From Bacillota bacterium (lineage in GTDB: Bacteria > Bacillota > Clostridia > Lachnospirales > Lachnospiraceae): a DNA stretch of 64,000 nucleotides. The DNA lies in NCBI GenBank assembly GCA_023411555.1, contig JAEYOQ010000046.1:30409-94408 (forward strand), written 5' to 3'. Shown here one piece after another: positions 42,941 to 50,609 of the stretch (position 1 is the first letter of the stretch; each line of letters starts with the position of its first letter). The notes beneath the pieces were generated by a model, which ran no database searches, had not been told where the DNA came from, and saw only the letters and a program-made list of their open reading frames with translations. A program made the translations under genes and the position numbers.

Positions 42941-43804
42941 CTAGCTAAATCTTTTCTTATTAATCAACTGAGTCGTTAAGAAGATAAATAAGAAGGTTAC
43001 ACTTACATAGTATACAATCGCAGCTATATCTAAGGTTCCATATGCAAAGGAAGTATAGCGATTCATAACGGACACCCATCCAAATACATTAATAACAGAA
43101 CCGTCCAGTAAGGTGGGCTTTAAATAGTAGATTGCCGTCAGTGCTCCTTCTCCCAGAAGAGCAAGTACCACTGCAATTGTCACATTCTTTACCATGAGAT
43201 AAATAATGGCACAGATTACAAGTAGAAGAACCGAAAAGATTCCGAAGGCCGCCTTATTACTTGTGGGTAGCATGGCTGCGATACCATCCATTAAAATAGT
43301 AAATATGAATACAATAAACGTAATGACAGCTGCTACTACCTGACTTTCCGTTAAGGAAGAGATAAAGAGACCAATACTTAAGTAGGCTGCTCCCAGTAAA
43401 GCAAAGCCTAATATACCGGAATAGGAAGCAGCCATGGGTACTGTCCCATACATCTTCAGAATTAGAGGGAAGGTACAAACAATCAGTATGACAACCCCAT
43501 AGATTGTAAATACAGCCAGAAACTTTCCAAACACAATGGAGGAGGCAGTAACGGGAGAAGTATAGAGAAGCTGATCTGTCTTCTGTTTATTTTCCTCTGC
43601 CATCAACCTCATTGTTAATAAGGGAATCAACAAGGCTACAATAAAGGTAATCGAGGATAGGGTCTGCTCTACACTGGCAGAACCATATAATAGATTCTGT
43701 ATTACAAAAAAGATACCGATGATCACCAAGAAGATGGCAATGAAAACATAACCGATCATCGATGTAAAATAGGATCGTAGTTCCTTCTTATATATTGCCA
43801 GCAT
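42941..43804 (-). CDS. ABC transporter permease (GldF-like, ABC-2 type)
   Basis: 287 aa with six membrane helices in the ABC-2 arrangement. It begins MLAIYKKELRSYFTSMIGYV, then YVFIAIFLVIIGIFFVIQNL, SITFIVALLIPLLTMRLMAE and ENKQKTDQLLYTSPVTASSI, a typical GldF/NosY-type start. The frame opens at 43825, but AGGAGG lies just inside it, 9 bases before ATG 43804, so the later start is used. It overlaps the ATPase gene by 17 bases. It pairs with that ATPase and the downstream GldG-like and DUF4340 proteins. Confidence 0.9.
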   Translation of the reverse strand: MLAIYKKELRSYFTSMIGYVFIAIFLVIIGIFFVIQNLLYGSASVEQTLSSITFIVALLIPLLTMRLMAEENKQKTDQLLYTSPVTASSIVFGKFLAVFTIYGVVILIVCTFPLILKMYGTVPMAASYSGILGFALLGAAYLSIGLFISSLTESQVVAAVITFIVFIFTILMDGIAAMLPTSNKAAFGIFSVLLLVICAIIYLMVKNVTIAVVLALLGEGALTAIYYLKPTLLDGSVINVFGWVSVMNRYTSFAYGTLDIAAIVYYVSVTFLFIFLTTQLINKKRFS

Positions 43805-44834
43805 CTGAGTATACCTCCTCATCATTCATTATAATATCAACTGCCTCATCTGCCTCTTCATCAAAGGCTGGCGGAACGTCGAGCTCAATAGGCGTAGGCT
43901 TTTCTTTGCTGGTAACCTTGAGGAATATATCCTCTAGACTCATACGGATGGATTGCATCTCAAGAATCGGTGTCTTTGCATCACAAAGAACATTGAAAAC
44001 CTCCTCGCGAATATCCTCCTTCTCTCCACAGTACACTGTCAGTTCGATTACACCATTGCTGATTGGCGGATGCTCTTTAATCTTTCTAATTCTCTGTACC
44101 TTCCTCAGTGCATTCACTATCGTAGTTTTATTTCCCTTAACCGATAATCTCATGCCTCCCGTTGCTCCAAGGCGGTAACTTAGGTTCTCTGGCTTATCAC
44201 TTAAAATATGCTTTCCTCTATCAATAATCATTACCGTATCACATACCGCACTTACCTCCTGCATGATATGTGAGCTCAAGATAATTGTATGCTTCTTACT
44301 CAATTCCTTAATCAGTTCTCTGATCTCAATAATCTGTTTTGGGTCAAGACCAACCGTTGGTTCATCGAGAATAATCAGCTCCGGATACCCCATAATTGCC
44401 TGAGCGAGTCCTACTCTCTGCTTGTATCCCTTAGACAGATGCTTGATCAGACGCTCTGACATAGCGGTTATCCTTGTAGCATCCATTACCTCCTTGACCA
44501 TCTGATTTCTTTCACTTCTTTTTATCTTCTTTAAATCAGCAACAAAGGTCAAGTATTCCCGGATTGTCATATCCGGGTAAAGCGGCGGAAACTCCGGCAA
44601 ATAGCCGATCATCTTTTTCACTTCCTCCGGCTCTTCCGCAACATCTACACCATTCACCGTCACAGTACCTTCCGTAGCCGATATATATCCTGTAATAATA
44701 TTCATAGTTGTAGTCTTACCGGCACCATTCGGCCCCAAAAAACCAAGAATTTGCCCCTTCTCAACAGTAAAGGACAAATGATCTACTGCGGTTTGATTCC
44801 CGTAACGCTTCACTAGATTATTTACTTCAATCAA
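43788..44834 (-). CDS. ABC transporter ATP-binding protein (GldA-like)
   Basis: 348 aa. Walker A FLGPNGAGKTTTMNI, Q-loop GYLPEFPPLY, signature LSKGYKQRVGLAQAI, Walker B PELIILDEPTVGLDP, H-loop IILSSHIMQE. The C-terminal ~110 residues are an extension with an acidic tail (FDEEADEAVDIIMNDEE). The start is TTG 44834, 8 bases after AAGGAGG; no ATG fits. It is the first gene of a four-gene operon and lies downstream of repeat copy 2, which separates it from dapB. Confidence 0.93.
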   Translation of the reverse strand: MIEVNNLVKRYGNQTAVDHLSFTVEKGQILGFLGPNGAGKTTTMNIITGYISATEGTVTVNGVDVAEEPEEVKKMIGYLPEFPPLYPDMTIREYLTFVADLKKIKRSERNQMVKEVMDATRITAMSERLIKHLSKGYKQRVGLAQAIMGYPELIILDEPTVGLDPKQIIEIRELIKELSKKHTIILSSHIMQEVSAVCDTVMIIDRGKHILSDKPENLSYRLGATGGMRLSVKGNKTTIVNALRKVQRIRKIKEHPPISNGVIELTVYCGEKEDIREEVFNVLCDAKTPILEMQSIRMSLEDIFLKVTSKEKPTPIELDVPPAFDEEADEAVDIIMNDEEVYSDAGNI

Positions 44835-45014
44835 AATCTTCTCCTCCTTATCATTTCAGTTTGTCCCTATAACCAAACTTGTTCTTAACCTACTTAATGA
44901 TACAATTTATTTTTGTAAATTTTGTGAACAAATTTATCAAAAATGTGAAAAATTTAGTTATATCGATACCATTTTCCAACCTCGTATCCCATAATAAAGA
45001 GATATTGCATAAAT

Positions 45015-45083
45015 AAGCATTGCTTGATTGCGGGTTGCGAAGCAATAAGATACACAGGACGCAATTTCCTAATGAATCAAAAT
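45015..45083. repeat. Structured intergenic repeat, copy 2 (degenerate)
   Basis: Contains the exact 16-mer GCGGGTTGCGAAGCAA (45030-45045) of copy 1 and, 10 bases on, AGGACGCAATTTCCT, which matches AGGATGTAATTTCCT in copy 1. The GC-rich block is missing and the A+T hairpin is largely decayed. Confidence 0.6.
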
Positions 45084-45110
45084 AAGGAGATGTTTTTCAA
45101 CATCTCCCTT
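45084..45110 (-). terminator. Terminator of dapA-dapB
   Basis: Minus strand: GGGAGATGTT/AACATCTCC with a 4-base loop, then TTATTTTGATT, 22 bases after the dapB stop. Confidence 0.85.
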
Positions 45111-45131
45111 AATCTTCTCTATTCTTTTCAC

Positions 45132-45902
45132 TTATCGAGTTTTCTTTTCGTTCATCAGGTCACTCATCTTATACATTCCAGCCGCTTTTCCTGGTAAAAA
45201 TTTCGCCGCTTGAACTGCGCCTTTTGCAAAGATCGCTTTCGAATATGCAACATGCTTAATCTCAATAACCTCATCTGTTCCTGCAAATATTATCTCATGC
45301 TCGCCAACGATGGTACCTCCTCGAACTGCAGAAATTCCAATCTCCTTCTTCTTTCTAGGGACACGTTCCTTAGAGCGATCATATTGATAGGAGTATTCAT
45401 CATTCAATGCTTCATTCATAGCATCTGCTAGCGCCAGAGCAGTCCCGGACGGAGCATCTACCTTATTATTATGATGACGCTCCACAATCTCAATATCAAA
45501 ACCCGCATCAGCAAGAATAGCAGTTGCATCCTTCAGCAGCTTGGTAATCAGATTGATACCCATAGACATATTTGCTGACCGAAGGATAGGTATTTGGGTA
45601 GCTGCTTGATCGATCAAATCCAGCTGGTCCTTAGTAAACCCCGTAGTACATAGTACGATTCCTATGCCACGGTTTATTGCGAAATCAAGCATATCCTCCA
45701 AATTCACCGGCGCCGAAAAATCAATGATAACATCTGCTCTAACATTACATTGGGTAAAGCTTTGGTATACTGGGTATTTGTTATTGCAATTCTGAGCGAT
45801 ATCGATACCGGCTATAATGACCGTATTTTCATCTGCATCCACCATCTCTGATATTACCTGTCCCATCTTGCCGTTACAGCCCTTTAAAATAATATTTGTC
45901 AT
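45132..45902 (-). CDS. dapB: 4-hydroxy-tetrahydrodipicolinate reductase
   Basis: 256 aa, second committed step of lysine/diaminopimelate synthesis, reducing the DapA product with NAD(P)H. Motifs: nucleotide-binding LKGCNGKMGQVISEMVDADE, DFSAPVNL, CTTGFTKDQL, the catalytic ERHHNNKVDAPSGTALALAD and the KK(R)xxxxISAVRGGTIVGEHE stretch near the end. GATAGGAG precedes the ATG. It follows dapA by 24 bases in the same transcript, controlled by the lysine riboswitch. In a spore former, the pathway also supplies dipicolinate. Confidence 0.96.
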   Translation of the reverse strand: MTNIILKGCNGKMGQVISEMVDADENTVIIAGIDIAQNCNNKYPVYQSFTQCNVRADVIIDFSAPVNLEDMLDFAINRGIGIVLCTTGFTKDQLDLIDQAATQIPILRSANMSMGINLITKLLKDATAILADAGFDIEIVERHHNNKVDAPSGTALALADAMNEALNDEYSYQYDRSKERVPRKKKEIGISAVRGGTIVGEHEIIFAGTDEVIEIKHVAYSKAIFAKGAVQAAKFLPGKAAGMYKMSDLMNEKKTR

Positions 45903-45926
45903 ATAATTTCTCCTATCCGATGTATG

Positions 45927-46817
45927 TTAAGCAGTTTTAATACCTACAGCATTCATTTCCTTAAGCAGTCGCTCTGCATTTGCCGGTTCCATCTCAGTTA
46001 ATGGCATCCGTAGATGTCCTACTGAAAAGCCCATGAGATTCATCGCTTTCTTCACTGGAATCGGATTTACCTCGCAGAAAAGTGCATTAATCAAGGGTAG
46101 GAATTTCAGTTGTAATTCGCGGCTTCCAATAACATCTCCTTCCAGATACTTCATGACCATATCGTGAGTCTCTCTCGGAGCGATATTGGACAATACGGAG
46201 ATGACACCAACACCACCTAAGCTAAGCATCGGCACAATCATATCATCACAGCCAGAATATACATCCATCTTTCCCTCTGTTAACTGCAAAATTTCCGCAA
46301 CCTGAACGATATTTCCACTGGCTTCTTTAATTCCGATTATATTATCCACATTCTTATGCAAAGTAGCAATCGTCTGTGGAGTAATATTGCAGCCAGTTCT
46401 GCTCGGAACATTATATAGGATAATCGGAAGCTTTACTGAATTGGCTATTTCTGTAAAATGACTAATTAAGCCCTTCTGAGTTGCCTTATTATAGTATGGA
46501 GTTACAAGTAGTAATGCATCTGCACCATACTTTTCTGACTCCTGTGACAGATAAATCGCAGTGTCTGTTGCATTCGAACCAGTGCCGGCAATTACAGGAA
46601 CCCTTTTTGCCACTTTTTCCACGGTATAACGAATACAATCCAGATGCTCCTCGTGAGTCAGGGTAGATGCTTCACCGGTCGTACCGCAGATGACGATACT
46701 GTCCGTACCCTCTGCGATCTGAAATTCAATCAGCTCCCCAAGCTTCTCAAAATCCACCTCATTATTCGAAGTAAATGGTGTTACAATCGCTACACCTGCG
46801 CCCTTAAATACAGCCAT
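45927..46817 (-). CDS. dapA: 4-hydroxy-tetrahydrodipicolinate synthase
   Basis: 296 aa TIM-barrel class I aldolase joining pyruvate and aspartate semialdehyde. Motifs: N-terminal FKGAGVAIVTPFTSNNEVDF, CGTTGEASTLTHEEH, YYNKATQKGL, the catalytic Tyr in LYNVPSRTGCNI, the Schiff-base Lys in IGIKEASGN, and VYSGCDDMIVPMLSLGGVGV. Length is standard. TTAGGAGG lies before the ATG. It is the first gene after the riboswitch-controlled terminator, with about 170 bases of leader containing repeat copy 3 between terminator and start. Confidence 0.97.
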   Translation of the reverse strand: MAVFKGAGVAIVTPFTSNNEVDFEKLGELIEFQIAEGTDSIVICGTTGEASTLTHEEHLDCIRYTVEKVAKRVPVIAGTGSNATDTAIYLSQESEKYGADALLLVTPYYNKATQKGLISHFTEIANSVKLPIILYNVPSRTGCNITPQTIATLHKNVDNIIGIKEASGNIVQVAEILQLTEGKMDVYSGCDDMIVPMLSLGGVGVISVLSNIAPRETHDMVMKYLEGDVIGSRELQLKFLPLINALFCEVNPIPVKKAMNLMGFSVGHLRMPLTEMEPANAERLLKEMNAVGIKTA

Positions 46818-46883
46818 CTTTCATTCCTCCTAATCTTATTAGTGCTTGAAAGGTATGGTCTTTAACCATGGATTAAAGTGCAA

Positions 46884-46990
46884 GAAAGAGTTTCGCTTGC
46901 GAAACACTCTGAGCCCGCTATGCAGGCTTTGATGTGTGTGTATCCTGCACGGAGTGCTTTATTTCATAGATTGCATTATGCTATGAAATA
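46884..46990. repeat. Structured intergenic repeat, copy 3
   Basis: AGAGTTTCGC/GCGAAACaCTCT hairpin, then TATCCTGCACGGAGTGCTTT (compare CATCCTGCCCGGAGGGCTTT in copy 1) and a 9-bp hairpin ATTTCATAG/CTATGAAAT (46961-46989) in place of copy 1's TATATCATAGGA stem. It lies inside the dapA leader, between riboswitch terminator and start codon. Confidence 0.65.
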
Positions 46991-47014
46991 AAAAAAGCCG
47001 ACTATAGAGTCGAC
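46990..47014 (-). terminator. Riboswitch-controlled attenuator terminator before dapA
   Basis: Minus strand: GTCGACT, loop CTAT, AGTCGGC, then seven T (46990-46996). It is placed about 70 bases after the lysine aptamer and about 170 bases before dapA, so lysine binding would favour termination here. Confidence 0.8.
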
Positions 47015-47080
47015 ACTAAAGAATAACTATATGATATCATGATAGACTACTCCCTCCCATGACCCATCAGTTCAAACATT

Positions 47081-47252
47081 CTTTAGGCAGCGCTCCATCA
47101 AAGTCATTGATGACAGTCATATAATTATTCACCATATGCCCAGCAATAATAAATCAGGTTATTATCACTTCGGCACTATTTCCTTTCACTGCGTTCATCT
47201 ATGCCTGACATATCCAGCAGCTACTCATAAACCGTGCACCTCTACCCTAAGC
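47081..47252 (-). promoter_or_regulatory. Lysine riboswitch (L box) aptamer of the dapA-dapB operon
   Basis: Minus strand. The L-box core elements occur in order: AGAGGTGC, GAGTA, GAAAGGA, GCCGAAG, TTGCTGGGC, GACTGTCA and TGGAGCGCT. The ends CTTAGG and CCTAAAG pair as the P1 stem. Spacing is as in the Bacillus lysC leader. It begins about 12 bases after a consensus promoter's expected start point and is followed by an intrinsic terminator. Lysine should switch off dapA-dapB. Confidence 0.93.
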
Positions 47253-47270
47253 ATTTGTAATTGTGATTAC

Positions 47271-47299
47271 ATATTATCATCAACTATATTTAATGTCAA
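47271..47299 (-). promoter_or_regulatory. Promoter of the dapA-dapB operon
   Basis: Perfect TTGACA (47294-47299) and TAATAT (47271-47276) with a 17-base spacer, immediately upstream of the lysine aptamer. Confidence 0.85.
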
Positions 47300-47469
47300 C
47301 CTACATTTATTTGATCAATCTATTACTTTTGCCTTATAAAGATCCATTTCAAGCGATATCGAAATATCCCTTATTGCTAAATTCAGTGCCAGCTTGTATC
47401 AAAGGAAGCAGTGTACTACGAATCGGAAGAAACACGCTCTGCGAGTTTCCTCGGTTATCACAGGCATAA

Positions 47470-47524
47470 ATAAAAAATTCAGATATCCGAACAGAGGAAA
47501 CTATCACTGCTGAGATATCTGAAT
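47470..47524 (-). terminator. Terminator of the SSB-like gene
   Basis: A perfect 11-bp stem ATTCAGATATC/GATATCTGAAT with a 26-base loop, followed by TTTTTTATTT on the minus strand. It removes support for a 77-codon frame running through it. The remaining sequence to the dapA promoter is empty. Confidence 0.8.
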
Positions 47525-47613
47525 CGGTATATTTTTCAATTATACATCGTAAATGAAGGATGTATAAATAATCAACGAACAATGTTAGTCCGGTAGCCCA
47601 TCTTATCTGTGAC

Positions 47614-48246
47614 TTAGTACTCTTCTAAGTACTCCAGCTTGCTAACCGAAACCTCATAAGCAATCCGCTTTTCAAACTCAACCTCATTTATTTTCTTCTG
47701 ATACTCTCTGCTCTGAATTCTACCCCAGATCTGAACGTGACCACCTACGGCAAAGGTTTCTGCGAATCTTGCATTTCTTCCCCAGCAGATACAAGGAATA
47801 TAATCCGACTTCCCATAAGGTCTGTTTACTGCCAAAAGCACATCTGCGATTTCTCTTCCAAGCGGAGTCTTACGATAAATAGGGGGCTTACAAACAAATC
47901 CATCAAGGAATATATGATTCGGCTTTGCATTCTCAGATAACTCATCTACCATCTTTACCTCACGAGCAAATACAGAAAGCACTAATTTGTTCTTGCTCTC
48001 TTCATGGCGGTTATAGGAACGAAATTGCCCAAGCACCTCGACAAACTTCCCCTTATAATCCTGTTTTACATCAATGAGCCGTTCGGATACCATAACCGGT
48101 ATCATATCATAGGAATTACTTAACCTGCTGACTACTACCTCCAACACATAGAAGCCTTCGCCGAAAACATCATGACTGAACGTAAAATCACTGATTACCT
48201 CTCCTGCAATACTTACTTGATTGTTATCAAATACTTTATCTGTCAT
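47614..48246 (-). CDS. Single-stranded DNA-binding protein with two OB folds
   Basis: 210 aa. Two SSB/OB-fold halves are visible. The first is about residues 8-105 (NNQVSIAGEVISDFTFSHDV, VRSYNRHEESKN-like loop, LVLSVFAREVKMVDE). The second is about 113-205 (FLDGFVCKPPIYRKTPLGRE, ADVLLAVNRPYGKSDYIPCI, CWGRNARFAETFAVGGHVQI, GRIQSREYQKK). The second half carries the canonical SSB motifs (TPLGREI, DYIPCICWG); the first is divergent. The acidic C-terminal DDDIPF tail of replicative SSB is absent. It is probably a specialised or second SSB rather than the replicative one. The start follows GGAAGGAGAGG. Monocistronic. Confidence 0.82.
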   Translation of the reverse strand: MTDKVFDNNQVSIAGEVISDFTFSHDVFGEGFYVLEVVVSRLSNSYDMIPVMVSERLIDVKQDYKGKFVEVLGQFRSYNRHEESKNKLVLSVFAREVKMVDELSENAKPNHIFLDGFVCKPPIYRKTPLGREIADVLLAVNRPYGKSDYIPCICWGRNARFAETFAVGGHVQIWGRIQSREYQKKINEVEFEKRIAYEVSVSKLEYLEEY

Positions 48247-48556
48247 TACCGTACCTCTCCTTCCTTCCGGCGTATTTTTACGCCATTCTGCTCTAAAATG
48301 TGGTATGAATGCGCAGCATAATCAATAGCTACTTACATTCACCTATGATTAAATATATGCTCATTTCCATATTTTAGAAGTAAAAATATTAATTCGATTG
48401 TATTATTTACAATTTTTGTTATTTTATACAAAAATAATTTAAATTTTTATGGAATTTTTTAAACACACGTTGCTTTTTTAATAGACGAATGCTACAATAA
48501 TACGGTTGCAAAATTGAGAAGTCTATTGCGTATTAATACGCAGATTGGAGTTATAG
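48247..48556. other. Divergent intergenic region between SSB-like gene and typA
   Basis: 310 bases, very A+T-rich from 48360 to 48470. It holds the typA promoter at its right end. No other feature is seen. Confidence 0.5.
48470..48498 (+). promoter_or_regulatory. Promoter of typA
   Basis: TTGCTT and TACAAT with a 17-base spacer, about 58 bases before the typA start. Confidence 0.65.
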
Positions 48557-50383
48557 ATGAAGCGAGAGGATATTCGAAATATCGCTATAATTGCTCACGT
48601 TGATCATGGTAAAACCACTCTTGTGGATGAACTACTAAAGCAAAGCGGTGTATTTCGTACCAATCAAGCCGTTGTTGAAAGAGTCATGGATTCAAATGCT
48701 CTGGAGCGGGAACGCGGTATTACCATCCTATCGAAGAATACCGCAGTTCAATATAATGGTATTAAAATTAATATTATAGATACACCGGGTCATGCTGATT
48801 TTGGCGGTGAGGTGGAACGTGTCTTAAAGATGGTAAATGGTGTAGTCCTGGTTGTCGATGCCTTTGAAGGACCGATGCCCCAGACTAAATTTGTATTAAA
48901 AAAAGCATTGGAGCTATCTCTGCCGGTTATTGTATGTGTTAATAAAATTGACCGTCCTGAAGCAAGACCTAATGAAGTTGTCGATGAAGTGTTGGAATTA
49001 TTGTTAGAACTAGATGCGAATGACGAGCAATTGGATTGTCCCTTTGTATTTGCATCAGCAAAGCAGGGTATCGCTACCCTATCCTTAACAGATGAGCCAG
49101 CGGATATGGCACCACTATTTGAGACAATTGTTAATTATATCCCTGCACCGGAAGGCGATCCGGAGAAGAGTACCCAGATATTAATCAGTACGATTGATTA
49201 TAACGAGTATGTGGGACGTATCGGTATTGGTAAGGTGGATAATGGTATCATCCGTGTTAATCAGGATGCAGTTTTAGTGAACGCCCATGAACCTGATATG
49301 AATGTCAAAGTAAAGATTAGTAAACTTTATGAGTTTGACGGTTTAAAGAGAGTCGAGGTAACCGAGGCAAACATCGGTTCCATAGTAGCAATCTCCGGTA
49401 TAGCAGATATTCATATCGGTGATACCATATGCTCTCCTGAGAGTCCGGAGCCGATACCCTTCCAGAAGATCTCAGAGCCCACGATTGCAATGTACTTTAA
49501 TGTAAACGACAGCCCCTTGGCAGGAACAGAAGGAAAATTTGTCACCTCCCGCCATCTTAGAGAACGATTGATGAGGGAGTTGAATACTGACGTAAGTCTC
49601 AGAATCGAAGAGACTGAATCGACAGAAAGCTTTAAGGTATCTGGTAGAGGCGAGCTCCATCTCTCTGTTTTAATTGAGACTATGAGACGAGAAGGCTATG
49701 AGTTCTCTGTGAGTAAGGCAGAGGTCCTATATAAAACAGATGAGAGCGGTAAGAAACTAGAGCCTATGGAGCATGCCGTGATCGACGTTCCCGATGAATT
49801 TACCGGAACGGTTATCGAGAAGCTAGGACAGCGTAAAGGCGAAATGATCAATATGCATACCTCTGGCAGTGGACATACCCGAGTTGAATTCTCAATTCCC
49901 GCTCGTGGTTTAATCGGCTATCGCGGAGAATTCCTAACCGACACTAAGGGTACCGGCATTATCAATACCTTATTCGATGGTTATGGCCCTTATAAGGGAG
50001 ACATCCAATATCGCAAGACTGGCAGTCTAATTGCGTATGAGTCTGGAGAAAGTATCACCTATGGCTTATTTAATGCGCAGGAGCGTGGTATTCTGTTCAT
50101 TGGTGCCGGTGTCAAAGTGTATGCAGGAATGGTTGTCGGACAAAATCCAAAGACTGAGGATATCGAGGTAAATGTATGTAAACGTAAACAGCTTACAAAT
50201 ACCCGTTCTTCCAGTGCCGATGAATCCTTAAGGCTTACACCTCCTAAGGTTCTCAGCCTTGAACAGGCCTTGGAATTCATTGAAACAGATGAATTACTTG
50301 AGGTAACCCCTTCCAGTCTTCGTATCAGAAAGAAAATTCTTGATTCAACTATGCGTGCCAGAGATCGAAGAAATAAAAACTAA
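48557..50383 (+). CDS. typA: GTP-binding protein TypA/BipA
   Basis: 608 aa translational GTPase of the EF-G superfamily, acting on the ribosome in stress and 50S assembly. GTPase motifs: AHVDHGKTTLVDELL, RERGITI, DTPGHADFGGEVERV, NKIDRP. The TypA-specific parts SPLAGTEGKFVTSRHLRERL, SGRGELHLSVLIETMRREGY and SARGLIGYRGEFLTDTKGTG (here PARGLIGYRGEFLT) follow, then the C-terminal domain ending in MRARDRRNKN. Length is standard. Monocistronic, with its own promoter and terminator. Confidence 0.96.
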   Translation: MKREDIRNIAIIAHVDHGKTTLVDELLKQSGVFRTNQAVVERVMDSNALERERGITILSKNTAVQYNGIKINIIDTPGHADFGGEVERVLKMVNGVVLVVDAFEGPMPQTKFVLKKALELSLPVIVCVNKIDRPEARPNEVVDEVLELLLELDANDEQLDCPFVFASAKQGIATLSLTDEPADMAPLFETIVNYIPAPEGDPEKSTQILISTIDYNEYVGRIGIGKVDNGIIRVNQDAVLVNAHEPDMNVKVKISKLYEFDGLKRVEVTEANIGSIVAISGIADIHIGDTICSPESPEPIPFQKISEPTIAMYFNVNDSPLAGTEGKFVTSRHLRERLMRELNTDVSLRIEETESTESFKVSGRGELHLSVLIETMRREGYEFSVSKAEVLYKTDESGKKLEPMEHAVIDVPDEFTGTVIEKLGQRKGEMINMHTSGSGHTRVEFSIPARGLIGYRGEFLTDTKGTGIINTLFDGYGPYKGDIQYRKTGSLIAYESGESITYGLFNAQERGILFIGAGVKVYAGMVVGQNPKTEDIEVNVCKRKQLTNTRSSSADESLRLTPPKVLSLEQALEFIETDELLEVTPSSLRIRKKILDSTMRARDRRNKN

Positions 50384-50438
50384 ATATAAGCATATTTTCA
50401 AAATGGTCTGCTTCAGAACCTATAAGTTAGCATAAGAC

Positions 50439-50474
50439 AATGATAACAGTACTCCCTAATGCACTGTTATCATT
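50439..50474 (+). terminator. Terminator of typA
   Basis: Perfect AATGATAACAGT/ACTGTTATCATT stem with a 12-base loop, followed by TTCC. It lies 56 bases after the stop. Confidence 0.65.
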
Positions 50475-50609
50475 TCCTGCTAGCGTAATAGGTTTTGAAC
50501 AGATCTTTTTGTTATATCTAATTATCACATAAAATATCAACTCTGTAAATATTATGAATATTATAATATTTATTTGATATTTTTTTAACATGTATATGTA
50601 AAAAAATAA

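Noticed and set aside
46600..46870. Plus-strand frames antisense to dapA
   Set aside because: Shadows of a highly conserved gene; no independent signals.
47349..47582. Minus-strand 77-codon frame between the SSB-like gene and the lysine riboswitch
   Set aside because: It runs straight through the SSB terminator (47470-47524), including its T run, and has no ribosome binding site.
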